64,000 nucleotides of DNA from JADJPF01 sp964492845 (GTDB lineage Bacteria; Acidobacteriota; Blastocatellia; Chloracidobacteriales; JADJPF01), in NCBI GenBank assembly GCA_964492845.1, contig CAZBMZ010000032.1, positions 1-64,000 of the forward strand, given 5' to 3'. Under the pieces are notes generated by a model that was not told the origin of the DNA, did no database searches, and was given only the letters and a program-made list of their open reading frames with translations. Within the stretch, counting starts at the first letter, position 1. Each line of letters starts with the position of its first letter. Of the stretch, positions 26,402 to 35,589 are shown in pieces. Both the position numbers and the translations under genes were made by a program.

Positions 26402-28804
26402 CTAGGTAAATTTATTTGTATCAGCTTCTATTATCTTAGTTTTTTTGCTATCAGTTAAATAATCTTCTGTTTCTTCCGTAACATTTTGGTAAGTTTCTTC
26501 TCCTTCTTTTGTATAGAATTTAGACATTGCCGTTGCTAGCTCTTGTGCATTAGGGCGATCTTCGGGGCTTTTTGCAAGAGTTTTCATTATTAATTCAACT
26601 AGTTCATTAGGAGCATTTTTATTAAAATCTGCCAAATGTGGAGGTGGTTCTGTCATATGTTGCATAAAAAGCGAAAACATAATGTTATTGATAGGCAAAA
26701 AAGGTGGACGACCTGCTAGCATTTCATAAGCTACTACTCCAAGGCTATAAATATCTGACTTTTCTTCACAAGATTTAGAATTAATCTGCTCAGGTGACAT
26801 ATATTGTGGCGAGCCAATCAAAACCCCTGTTGCAGTAAGATCTGAAATATTTATACTTCCAGAGTCCTCTACAAGTTTTACAAGTCCAAAATCGACCAAT
26901 TTTATTATTTCTCTACCTTCTGAGCGATGAATAAAAATATTATCTGGTTTTATATCACGATGTACTAAACCTAGTTCATGAGCTTTTATTAGCACTTCAC
27001 AAACAGGTAAAAGAATAAAAACTGTCCGAGAAACAGAAAGCACTTTCTTTTCTCTTAACTCTTTTTTAAGTGGACGACCACTTAAAAGTTCCATCACTAA
27101 ATATGCAATTCCATCGCTAGATATACCTGAATCAAGTATTGCAACTGCATTTGGATGATTAATACGTGAGCCAGCAATAGCTTCAAGTCGAAAACGTTCA
27201 AGACTTTCTGATGAATCGTTACCTGCTAATGGCTTAAATATTTTTACTGCAACTTTGCGCTTTATCTGAAGGTGCGTTGCTTTATAAACAGCACCAAAAC
27301 CGCCTGAACCAATAATTTCATCTAGTCGATATTTTTCGTCTAATACGGTTCCTGGCAAGGCTTCAGCTAGTACATTAAATATTCGGTCTGCTCGTTGATT
27401 AGATTCTATTAATTCTTGATTTTTGTGGGCTATTTCTTCAATACGATCTTGTAAAGCTTTATTTTTTTCGCTTATTTCATCAGTTTGTTCTAGTAGTGCC
27501 TTGTTTTTTTGGCTTATTTCATTGGTGCGCTCTGCTACTTTCTTTTCCAAATCACGGTTTAATAGATTAAGTTCTTTATAAACACGTGCAAAACGGTTTG
27601 CAACCAGTGTAGCCATTAGCACAATATTAAAGGCAAATGCCCATTGAATGATGTTATAAGGCAGTTTTATTTGAATCAAAAAAACAACAAAATAAGATAA
27701 ACTCCCAAGTAAAAGTACTCTAGCTTCAGAATTACCTCGCCAACTCTCTACACCGATTAACTTAATTATCATTACTAGAAATAATATTGAAAGTGGTGCA
27801 TAGGTAAGGGTTTCTATTCTAAGCATAAGTAAGAAAGGTAAGAATAGAAAAAATAAAATATTAATTAAATTTAGCAATTGAAAAGCACGCACCCATTTAC
27901 TTATGGGTTTACCTAAAAAATTCCATAAAAATTCTATCAAAAATACTGAAGTTAATTTATTAGAAACAAATAGGACTAGAATAATGTTGTTATGTGATCC
28001 TAAAAGCAGTGAATTCCAGAAAAAAGTACCTGCAAATATCTGTATGCTATAAAAGAAAACACATAAGCTATAGCGAAGATAATCTTTTTCGGTTCCAAGT
28101 CTGATGTAAAGCAGTAAATGGTAAAGACTTACTAGCAAAAATATAATGCTAAGAACAAATGTACTTATAGTTCTATAGAGTAATTTAATTCGTCGGTTTT
28201 CTTTTGCTATTTCAAGATTAGGTACTTTGCCTAGAACAAATAAACCTTCGCTAAAGCCTCTTCTTCCACTACCAACAGCATATTCTGGAAAAAACCAGAC
28301 TCTAATAGCTAAACAAAGATTGCCTTTGTCATCAATTAGATTAGCAGGTATTTGGATAATTTTAGGCCAGGGATATTCAATTTTATTTACTGATAAAATA
28401 TCTTTTTGAGGTGTAATCAAAACACCATTAGCATAAATTTGATAGTTTAAGAAAATCTTTGTTTGAAGCACGATTCCAATGTCATTATAGAGTTGCTCAA
28501 AGTCGTCTGCTTGCTCAGATGCTTTGATAGGCAGCTTTAATTTAATGCGAAACCAGGAAAAATTATTGTTTGGTGTAATGTCTTGCTGTTCTGGAGATTT
28601 ATTAATTTCAAAATCTTTCCAAGTTGAATCATCAAATTCTGGGTTTGCCCAAGTTAAATCATCTCCTTGCCGGTATTTCCAGTTAACTTCAAGATTAAAA
28701 TTTGTTTCTAAAGATTTAACCTTTTTACTTAATTGTCCAAAGCAGCAAAAAGGAAGGAAGAAAAGCAAAAATATTGCACTTATAGAAACTATCTTAATTT
28801 TCAT
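26402..28804 (-). CDS. Transmembrane Ser/Thr kinase with a 7TMR-DISM-like sensor
   Basis: A protein of 800 aa starting at ATG 28804, preceded by GGAG and opening directly into a signal peptide (MKIKIVSISAIFLLFFLPF). An upstream in-frame start would bury that signal. A periplasmic beta-sandwich follows (about 30-190; it resembles the extracellular part of 7TMR-DISM proteins), then about seven membrane segments (about 205-400), a coiled coil with repeated E-I-S-x-K-N-K-A-L units (about 425-485), and a full kinase domain with GSGGFGAVYKA (about 497), VAVK, HRDIKPDN (about 613), DFGLVKL and the APE-like SPEQ. It should pass an outside signal to Ser/Thr phosphorylation. Confidence 0.88.
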   Translation of the reverse strand: MKIKIVSISAIFLLFFLPFCCFGQLSKKVKSLETNFNLEVNWKYRQGDDLTWANPEFDDSTWKDFEINKSPEQQDITPNNNFSWFRIKLKLPIKASEQADDFEQLYNDIGIVLQTKIFLNYQIYANGVLITPQKDILSVNKIEYPWPKIIQIPANLIDDKGNLCLAIRVWFFPEYAVGSGRRGFSEGLFVLGKVPNLEIAKENRRIKLLYRTISTFVLSIIFLLVSLYHLLLYIRLGTEKDYLRYSLCVFFYSIQIFAGTFFWNSLLLGSHNNIILVLFVSNKLTSVFLIEFLWNFLGKPISKWVRAFQLLNLINILFFLFLPFLLMLRIETLTYAPLSILFLVMIIKLIGVESWRGNSEARVLLLGSLSYFVVFLIQIKLPYNIIQWAFAFNIVLMATLVANRFARVYKELNLLNRDLEKKVAERTNEISQKNKALLEQTDEISEKNKALQDRIEEIAHKNQELIESNQRADRIFNVLAEALPGTVLDEKYRLDEIIGSGGFGAVYKATHLQIKRKVAVKIFKPLAGNDSSESLERFRLEAIAGSRINHPNAVAILDSGISSDGIAYLVMELLSGRPLKKELREKKVLSVSRTVFILLPVCEVLIKAHELGLVHRDIKPDNIFIHRSEGREIIKLVDFGLVKLVEDSGSINISDLTATGVLIGSPQYMSPEQINSKSCEEKSDIYSLGVVAYEMLAGRPPFLPINNIMFSLFMQHMTEPPPHLADFNKNAPNELVELIMKTLAKSPEDRPNAQELATAMSKFYTKEGEETYQNVTEETEDYLTDSKKTKIIEADTNKFT

Positions 28805-29120
28805 GAAAATTTCTCCATGCTGGTGCTTTTTTGAGATCAAGAGTTTTTCGTTAATGATTGAAAACATTAAGATTGTGGCAAATAAATTTTTACTTTTTAA
28901 TAGGTTATTAGAAATTTGATGTGCTAATCCATTGCCCGTAAAGCTTAAGACAATTGATGGAAAAAAGCAAAGAGCTATTTTAGTAAAAACCCTAGTTTGT
29001 AAGGAGAATTTAGTAGAGATTTTATAGAGTCCAGATAAGAAGTTAGTGCAGATAAAATCTAAGACCCTAAAAGCTTGATAATTAAAGGTTTAAGTCAATT
29101 AGCTATTATTCCTAAATACT
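28805..29120. other. Intergenic region upstream of the 7TM kinase
   Basis: About 316 bases with no coding signal on either strand. The promoter of the kinase should lie here; no clear motif is seen. Confidence 0.4.
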
Positions 29121-29636
29121 TCAATCTAAGTTTGTTGGAACAATTTCTTCGTCCGATTGAGAAAAAATTAAAGACAATGCAAATGCAGCTATTATTGTCA
29201 TAATGGCAGAAATGCGAATCATTAATGCTATTTTATTTGTTTGACCAAGTAAATTTAGCTCTGACAGCATATAATTCCAGTCATGAATACGATCACCATT
29301 ACCAATTAAAGGTAGTTGCATTACTACAGCATCTGCTGAATAAATAGAAATATTTAATAAATTATGTCCAACCCAAAATAAAACTATCGCGCTAGAGAAT
29401 TTTTGATTATTCCAGAAGAAATATCCTACAAATAATGCTGGCATAATTAGTTGCATTAAAGTTCCACCTAAAATGCTCATAAACTCGCCTAAAATGCCAA
29501 ATAGCGGATGCCCTGCCTCATGAATTAGTACATTAACCCCATCTAATAACCGCCATTGATAAGGAAATAAAAGACACCAGAAAAAATATAAGCCTACTAT
29601 TAGTGTTACAACCACTTTATTATTAAACTTAAACAT
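29121..29636 (-). CDS. Small integral-membrane protein with HEAGH motif (M50-like)
   Basis: A 171-aa membrane protein with about four membrane segments. H39-E40-A-G-H43 lies at a membrane edge, as in the zinc site of site-2-type proteases, but the distal Asp ligand motif of M50 peptidases is not obvious. It follows the candidate selenoprotein gene by about 50 bases on the same strand and has an AGGAC ribosome site, so the two are probably co-expressed. Confidence 0.7.
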   Translation of the reverse strand: MFKFNNKVVVTLIVGLYFFWCLLFPYQWRLLDGVNVLIHEAGHPLFGILGEFMSILGGTLMQLIMPALFVGYFFWNNQKFSSAIVLFWVGHNLLNISIYSADAVVMQLPLIGNGDRIHDWNYMLSELNLLGQTNKIALMIRISAIMTIIAAFALSLIFSQSDEEIVPTNLD

Positions 29637-29687
29637 TGTTTTGTCCTATAAAACTTAAAATATTTCCTTTAATTAGCTTATAAAATA

Positions 29688-29936
29688 TTAAAAATTAATT
29701 AAAGATATTTGTACCATAAAAGTAACTAAAAATATTATTCCTGAGCTAAGAAAAACAAAAGGATAAATTAGGCGCAAAATGCGACTATTCCAATTTGGTC
29801 AAGTTCCGCACAGATTTTCTTTTAGCGATTTATTTGAGCCTGTTACCCAACGTTTATTTAGACCATATAATTTTAATATGCCAAAGGTGGTTAAAAATAA
29901 ACCACCTAATAAAGTTACCAATGAACCTATTTCCAT
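29688..29936 (-). CDS. Candidate selenoprotein: two-TM protein with C-x-x-(TGA) motif
   Basis: From ATG 29936 a frame runs 82 codons to TAA at 29688 with one in-frame TGA at codon 46 (29799-29801). The first half is a membrane segment (LVTLLGGLFLTTFGILKLYG) followed by NKSLKENLCGT. The second half reads PNWNSRILRLIYPFVFLSSG and a further hydrophobic stretch. Both halves look coding and fit one two-TM protein. The TGA falls in C43-G-T-(46), the C-x-x-U pattern of redox selenoproteins. The RNA just after the TGA can fold: CGCA/TGCG closed by GG/CC and AAATT/AATTT with a 6-base bulge, apex about 22 bases after the TGA. A nonsense mutation of a C-x-x-C protein is the alternative. It lies between hdac and the HEAGH gene, 36 and 51 bases away. 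Confidence 0.55.
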
Positions 29937-29972
29937 AAATTAACTCTCTATTTTAAAATACTGTTTTATTTA

Positions 29973-30911
29973 TCAAAAATTATTTTCTGCTAATGCTTCT
30001 GTGTGTGCAGCAGCAATTTTTCCTAGCCGTTGTAGGTTGTAGCCACCTTCAAGCACAGAAATAACTCTACTGTGTCCACAATCTGAGGCTAGTTGTTTTA
30101 ATCGTGTAGTCATCCAGGCAAAATCTTCATTTTCAAGCATTAAGCCGCCTAAAGGGTCTTCTCTATGAGAATCAAAGCCAGCAGAAATTAAAATTAAATC
30201 TGGTTTAATTTTTTGTAAAACTGTTTTTAATGCTATGTCAAAAACTTCTCGATAATTTTTGGCTGAAGTGCCTGCCGACAAAGGAACATTTAGCGTATAG
30301 CCTTGACCTTGGTTAATTCCTGTTTCAGAAGTTCTTCCTGTACCTGGATAATGTGGATGTTGATGTAAGGAAAGATAAAAAACGGAGTTATCATCATAAA
30401 AAATATCTTGAGTACCATTACCATGATGGACATCCCAATCTATAATTAAAACTTGCTCTAAATTATGTTTTTGCTGAGCATAACGCGCTCCAACAGCAAC
30501 ATTATTAAATAGGCAAAAACCCATTGCCTTTTCTGCTGTAGCATGATGACCTGGGGGACGAACAATAACAAAAGCATTGCTAGCTTGACTGCTCATAACT
30601 GCATCAATAGCTGTTAATACTCCTCCTGATGCTAGTAATGATACGGCAAAAGAATCTTGGCTAATTACTGTATCAGCGTCTAAAGCTCCTAAGCCTTTTT
30701 TACAAGCCGTTTGAACTAAATCATAATGTTGTGAACTGTGACAGCGTAAAATATCTGTATTTTGAGCAACTTGAGGAGATAGCCAAATATAATGAGTAGC
30801 ATCTACTTTCTTAATTTCTTGAGCAATTAATGATGCCCTTTCTGGTCGCTCTGGATGTGCGCCTGTTTCATGTTTAAGATAATCTGAGTGATAAATAATT
30901 GCTGTAGTCAT
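29973..30911 (-). CDS. Histone-deacetylase-family amidohydrolase
   Basis: A 312-aa zinc-dependent deacetylase of the HDAC/acetoin-utilisation/acetylpolyamine amidohydrolase superfamily. It has RPPGHHATA (paired active-site His), IDWDVHHGNGTQ (Asp/His zinc ligands), SAGFDSHREDPLGGL (second Asp ligand) and the C-terminal LEGGYNLQ. All zinc ligands are present. Substrate may be acetylated proteins or polyamines. It is the first gene of a short minus-strand operon with the small membrane proteins that follow. Confidence 0.92.
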   Translation of the reverse strand: MTTAIIYHSDYLKHETGAHPERPERASLIAQEIKKVDATHYIWLSPQVAQNTDILRCHSSQHYDLVQTACKKGLGALDADTVISQDSFAVSLLASGGVLTAIDAVMSSQASNAFVIVRPPGHHATAEKAMGFCLFNNVAVGARYAQQKHNLEQVLIIDWDVHHGNGTQDIFYDDNSVFYLSLHQHPHYPGTGRTSETGINQGQGYTLNVPLSAGTSAKNYREVFDIALKTVLQKIKPDLILISAGFDSHREDPLGGLMLENEDFAWMTTRLKQLASDCGHSRVISVLEGGYNLQRLGKIAAAHTEALAENNF

Positions 30912-30986
30912 AAAACCTCTAAATTATTTTTTAGGTTGGTTAAATTATTTAATTTATCATAGTTATAAAATACTTAGGAAAAACAA

Positions 30987-31544
30987 ATGCGAGTAATAGC
31001 AGGAATTTATAAAGGTCATAGCTTAAAAACTGTTGCTGGTTTGGATGTACGCCCAACATCTGACCGACTAAGAGAAACATTATTTAATATTTTAGCCTCT
31101 AAAATTGCAAATACTCGTTTTTTAGATATTTGTTCTGGTTCAGGAGCAGTGGCAATTGAAGCTCTTAGCCGAGGAGCAAGTTTTGCATTGTTAATAGAAG
31201 CTTCTAAACATGCAACAAAAATTATTCAAAATAATATTACGCATTGCAAAATCCCTGCAAATTACATACAAATAATTACTAGTGATGCTTTAAGTTCTCT
31301 TAAAAAACTTGAGAAAAATAACTCTCTATTTGATATTGTTTACTTTGACCCTCCTTATAAATCATCTATTTACTTACCTGTATTGCAGTATTTAGGAGAA
31401 GTTACTTTTTTATCAGACACATCTATTATTATTGTTGAACATCATAGTAAATTTACTTTACCTGACATAATTGGACAACTTAATTGTTATAGAAGATTAA
31501 AACAAGGAGAAACAGAGCTTAGTTTTTATCAAGTTACTAAATAG
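30987..31544 (+). CDS. rsmD: 16S rRNA (guanine966-N2)-methyltransferase
   Basis: A 185-aa rRNA methylase with the N-terminal family signature MRVIAGIYKGHSLKT, RPTSDRLRETLFNIL, a SAM loop DICSGSGAVAIEAL and the catalytic DPPY motif (FDPPYK). Length is normal. In many bacteria rsmD is followed by coaD; here it is monocistronic with a terminator. Confidence 0.95.
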   Translation: MRVIAGIYKGHSLKTVAGLDVRPTSDRLRETLFNILASKIANTRFLDICSGSGAVAIEALSRGASFALLIEASKHATKIIQNNITHCKIPANYIQIITSDALSSLKKLEKNNSLFDIVYFDPPYKSSIYLPVLQYLGEVTFLSDTSIIIVEHHSKFTLPDIIGQLNCYRRLKQGETELSFYQVTK

Positions 31545-31634
31545 AATACTTAAGGGAAATCAAAGAAGGAAATACCTTAGTAGTAAAATAACAATCTCTA
31601 ATTTTTAGTATCAGTTATAGTTAATTTTTAGAAA

Positions 31635-31669
31635 GGACAATATTTTTCAAATACAATTGTCCGTTTTTT
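31635..31669 (+). terminator. Rho-independent terminator
   Basis: GGACAAT and ATTGTCC flank a loop and are followed by G and six T; it lies about 90 bases past the rsmD stop. Confidence 0.75.
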
Positions 31670-31815
31670 ATTAAAACCAATAAATAATATAAAGTTTCAT
31701 CAAAATTATTAATTAAGCTATAATCAAAACCTCAAAACTAAAAACTAGAAATTTTAGTTAATTTGATGGTCAATTACCAATACCAACTCACAATTTGCTA
31801 AAACAGGGTAATTTT

Positions 31816-33447
31816 ATGAGGGTGTGTCCTAAATGTTTTATTTGTTATGATGATAGCGACATAATGTGTCCAACAGATAATGAGTATTTGGAAACGGCTT
31901 GGCCTGCTTCACGACTAATAGCCAATAAATATTTATTAAAATCCATGTTTGCTAAAGGTGGTATGGGGGTAATATATCGTTCAATTCAAACAGAACTTAA
32001 CAGAGAAGTAGCGGTTAAAATCCTTTCTCCTCAATTACTTTCCAATGAAAGAATTCTTAAGCAATTTCGTAGAGAAGCCCTAGCAGTTGCCCGTTTGGAT
32101 CATATCAACATTGTGCCAGTTTATGACTATGGAACATTACCAGATAATTTTGGAGCTTATTTAGTAATGAGGCTGGTTCAAGGTAAGCCTTTGTCAGAAG
32201 AGATTGAAGATATAGGCGCACTGCCACTAGAAAGAGCCTTACGTATTATGCAGCAAATATGTGCGGGTGTTTCAGCAGCACATGCACAAAAAGTCATTCA
32301 TTGTGACTTAAAACCTGACAATATTTTGATAGAAAATTGTGATACACCTCGTGAAAGAGTTCAATTAGTAGATTTTGGTATTGCAAAACTAAAGGAATTA
32401 ACCATTGATGGAACGGCTAATTCAGCTATAACTGATAGTGCAATAGGTACACCACAATATATGTCGCCAGAACAATGCTGTGGTGAACCATTAACTATAC
32501 ACACTGATATTTATAGTTTAGGAATTATTTTCTTTGAAATGATTACAGGACGAGTTCCGTTTAATAGTTTTGTAGCCGTAGATGTAGCACAACATCATGT
32601 TCGTACTCCTCCGCCTCCTCCATCCCGCTTTCAATATGGATTGCCAACAGCTTTAGATTATGCAGTACTGCGAGCCTTAGCTAAACGACCATCTGGACGA
32701 CCAGATTCAGCAGAGCAATTTTTTGAAGAGTTACTTTCTGCTTCAGGAATAACACTACAACCAATCAGTACAGAGCTTTCTGTTACTGCTGCTGCTTCAA
32801 CAGGTCTTCTAACAGCAGCTTATAATACTTCTAACGCAACTATCATAGAAAATAAGCTGGATTCTTCTTTTGATATCCCAACTTTTGATATTCCAAAAGC
32901 TAATATGCCTATGGTAAACATACCAGAGAAAATAGAAAGCTTAGAAAATATTAAAGATAAACATACTAGATCTGCTAAAAACATCACTTCTCAAGTAGGA
33001 GACAACAAAACAAATCCTTTTGTAACCCTTAAACCAGAATCTAAAGCCTTACAAAATGAATATTTTTTTCCTGAGCTTATGATTTTAACCATAAGTAGTA
33101 ACACTGATACAACTATTGAAGAAATATTACAAGAATTTGGCTGCACTGTAATTAGTACTAATAGCACTGAAGAGGCTTGGGAATGTTTAGAAAAATACTA
33201 TTTCAATCTAGTAATTACTGAAGTTTTAGCACCTAAAATTAATGGTTGGCAACTCTTTGCTGCATCTCAGGATCTAGCGGAAATCCCTGTTTTTATTTTT
33301 ATTACTAATAAACCAAGTAATGAAGATTGCTTACAAGCCTTAGAACAAGGCGTTGAAGATTATTGGGGCGGCCCCTTATCTTTTGCAGAATTACAAATTA
33401 GATTAAGAAGATTACTCCAACGAATGAGTAAAGACATTCAATCATAA
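31816..33447 (+). CDS. Ser/Thr protein kinase fused to a degenerate receiver domain
   Basis: A 543-aa cytoplasmic protein; ATG 31816 is chosen because AGGGT precedes it, whereas an upstream TTG has none. Residues 4-18 are a short Cys cluster (C-P-K-C-F-I-C ... C). The kinase domain (about 37-315) has K68 in VAVKIL, H162-C-D-L-K-P-D-N with Cys replacing the usual Arg of HRD, and DFGIAKL. A linker follows, then a response-regulator-like domain (about 415-535) in which the phospho-acceptor Asp is Glu469 (LVITEVLAP) and the usual Lys is absent. The receiver is therefore probably phosphorylation-independent, and the kinase is of the non-RD type. Confidence 0.87.
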   Translation: MRVCPKCFICYDDSDIMCPTDNEYLETAWPASRLIANKYLLKSMFAKGGMGVIYRSIQTELNREVAVKILSPQLLSNERILKQFRREALAVARLDHINIVPVYDYGTLPDNFGAYLVMRLVQGKPLSEEIEDIGALPLERALRIMQQICAGVSAAHAQKVIHCDLKPDNILIENCDTPRERVQLVDFGIAKLKELTIDGTANSAITDSAIGTPQYMSPEQCCGEPLTIHTDIYSLGIIFFEMITGRVPFNSFVAVDVAQHHVRTPPPPPSRFQYGLPTALDYAVLRALAKRPSGRPDSAEQFFEELLSASGITLQPISTELSVTAAASTGLLTAAYNTSNATIIENKLDSSFDIPTFDIPKANMPMVNIPEKIESLENIKDKHTRSAKNITSQVGDNKTNPFVTLKPESKALQNEYFFPELMILTISSNTDTTIEEILQEFGCTVISTNSTEEAWECLEKYYFNLVITEVLAPKINGWQLFAASQDLAEIPVFIFITNKPSNEDCLQALEQGVEDYWGGPLSFAELQIRLRRLLQRMSKDIQS

Positions 33448-33462
33448 CTGCTTAATTACAAT

Positions 33463-33518
33463 AACTCTTTAACAAACTCTTTAACAAACTCTTTAACAAA
33501 CTCTTTAACAAACTCTTT
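33463..33518 (+). repeat. 12-bp tandem repeat
   Basis: The unit AACTCTTTAACA is repeated four times perfectly plus a partial fifth (AACTCTTT), starting about 16 bases after the kinase-receiver stop. The perfect identity of units points to recent slippage. Confidence 0.95.
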
Positions 33519-33550
33519 CTGTAGAAAACACAAAATAACTTGTAACAGTA

Positions 33551-33577
33551 GAAAAGCTTTTATTAGAATAAGCTTTC
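33551..33577. terminator. Possible terminator hairpin
   Basis: AAAGCTT and AAGCTTT flank a 10-base AT-rich loop between the tandem repeat and the next gene; no long T-run follows. Confidence 0.4.
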
Positions 33578-33636
33578 CTTGCGTTTTAATTATACAAATA
33601 ACTACTTAAACCATTAATCTCAACAGGTAAATTAAA

Positions 33637-35367
33637 ATGTTAGAAATTTTAATAGATGAATCTATTGTTTCAACTAAACTCTATAAAATAGCATTTTTAG
33701 TCATTTTCCTAGTAATACTACTAAATTTTGGTAATATAATTTCTGGGGATTTTGTTGCTGATGATATATTTTATGTAATAAATAACGAATCTATAAGATC
33801 ACTATTTAGCTATGATCTATTTTTCCCCAAAAAACATTTATTCAGTAGTTTTAATAATTATCGTCCTATTTATAATTTTATTTTAGCTATAGAATACACT
33901 TTATTTGGCTTAAATTCTATTCCCTATCATATATTTAATATTTTTTTACATACATTAAATACATTTCTTTTATATTTGCTTACTCTAAAATATACAGATA
34001 ACAAATTACTTGCATTATTAACAGCAATTATTTTCGCTGTTCATCCAATCCATACAGAAGCCGTTAGTAATATTACTGGTCTATCAGAAGTGCTTACAGC
34101 CTTTTTTGCTTTGTTTGCTATTTGGCTTTATTCTAAGAGTAACAAACTAGATATTTATTATATTTCTTCTTTGCTATGTTATTTGTTTGCTATACTTTCC
34201 AAAGAAAACGGAGTAGTAGCTCTAGGGGTAATTATTCTCTTAGATATTTGCTACAATTGGTCAAATTTTTCTAAACTTAAGTCCAAACTTATTTACCATA
34301 GTGGATATTTCTTTGTTTTGTTTCTTTATTTACTTCTTAAAATAACTCTTAGAGGCTCAATAGTTAACAACAAAAATTTAATTTTTCCTGATTCTTTTAG
34401 CAGTCGTATTTATACAATGAGTATAGTGTTTATTAAGTATATTTATTTATTAATTTTTCCAAGCAAATTAATTGCCTTTTATGACACTACAATTATAAAA
34501 ATAGTTAACCAAATTAATATTGAAGTAACAATGGCCTTGATTTTAATTTTAGGTTTATTAATAACTGGATTTATTTTACTTTGGCATCAAAGGGTTATGG
34601 CTTTTTCAATACTTTTTTTCTTTGGCACAATGAGCGTAGTTTCTAATGTATTTTTTGACATTGGAGTAATAATGGCAGAGCGTTTTTTATATTTTCCTTC
34701 TATAAGCGTTTGTTTAATTTTTGGTGCCATTTTTTATTGGCTAATAAATCATTCAGGCAAATTAAAAATTATTGGTGTATGTTTATTTACATTAGTTTGT
34801 TTACTAGCAACCGTTCGCACTTATGTAAGAAACTTAGATTGGCTAACACAAGACAGTGTTAGGACTTCTTTTATCAATAATGCTCCTCAAAGCCCTAGAA
34901 TAGCACTTATGCTATATGATAGAGCTTTGGAACTATTTGATGAAGGTAAAGTAAATGAAGCAATTACAGTAAATAAAGAGCTAACTACCAAATTTCCTAA
35001 CTATGCTCAAGGACATTATCAGCTAGGCAAAATACTAAATAGTGTTAATAAATACCAAGAAGCATTACCATATTTAGCTAGAGCAAAACAACTAACACCA
35101 CAAGATAAAGAAGTAAGTTTAACTTATGCACTTGCTTTATTAAATAATGGAATAATAGAGGAAGCAAAAATTGAATTAGAGTCTCTTATCAAAGAAAATC
35201 CTAATTTATTAGAAGCGCACAATTACCTAGGTATAGTTTATCTTAATTTACAACTTTACACCCAAGCACAAAAACAATTTGAAATCACCCTAAAAATTAA
35301 TCCAAATTATAAATCAGCAGAACTTAATCTATTAAAACTAAAGGAAATTACTAGTAATATAAAATGA
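33637..35367 (+). CDS. TMTC-like polytopic membrane protein with TPR tail
   Basis: A 576-aa protein with about ten membrane segments (about 15-410) of the glycosyltransferase-C-like kind. The first outer loop holds FVADDIFYVINN, and a later conserved segment reads RPIYNFILAIEYTLFG, then HPIHTEAVSNITGLSEVL. These match the TMTC/O-mannosyltransferase-like family, in which an acidic pair in the first loop is catalytic. About 420-570 are four tetratricopeptide repeats. It may transfer a sugar from a lipid carrier to a periplasmic target; substrate unknown. Confidence 0.8.
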   Translation: MLEILIDESIVSTKLYKIAFLVIFLVILLNFGNIISGDFVADDIFYVINNESIRSLFSYDLFFPKKHLFSSFNNYRPIYNFILAIEYTLFGLNSIPYHIFNIFLHTLNTFLLYLLTLKYTDNKLLALLTAIIFAVHPIHTEAVSNITGLSEVLTAFFALFAIWLYSKSNKLDIYYISSLLCYLFAILSKENGVVALGVIILLDICYNWSNFSKLKSKLIYHSGYFFVLFLYLLLKITLRGSIVNNKNLIFPDSFSSRIYTMSIVFIKYIYLLIFPSKLIAFYDTTIIKIVNQINIEVTMALILILGLLITGFILLWHQRVMAFSILFFFGTMSVVSNVFFDIGVIMAERFLYFPSISVCLIFGAIFYWLINHSGKLKIIGVCLFTLVCLLATVRTYVRNLDWLTQDSVRTSFINNAPQSPRIALMLYDRALELFDEGKVNEAITVNKELTTKFPNYAQGHYQLGKILNSVNKYQEALPYLARAKQLTPQDKEVSLTYALALLNNGIIEEAKIELESLIKENPNLLEAHNYLGIVYLNLQLYTQAQKQFEITLKINPNYKSAELNLLKLKEITSNIK

Positions 35368-35589
35368 TAGATTTCAAAAAGCACTTTTCTAAGGAGAGGA
35401 AAACCATTTTTAATAATTTGCATCTTATTATCGGACTATAAAATATACTATTAAATTATATAATCTTATAGCCTTTATAGTAACCTTGCTTTGATTAGGT
35501 ACATAATTATATAATTTTGGAATTGTACAAAATTTAAAAAAACAAATTTCTTAATTTAGTAAATTTTAATTTTTAGGAGTTTAATTGCT
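35368..35589. other. AT-rich intergenic region upstream of htrA
   Basis: Very AT-rich; no gene or clear promoter motif recognised apart from the TAGGAG ribosome site of the next gene. Confidence 0.4.

Noticed and set aside
28805..28867. Upstream start of the 7TM kinase
   Set aside because: It would place 21 residues before a clear signal peptide; ATG 28804 has its own ribosome site.
33463..33518. Possible CRISPR-like array
   Set aside because: The 12-bp units are directly adjacent without spacers and no cas genes are nearby; it is a simple tandem repeat.
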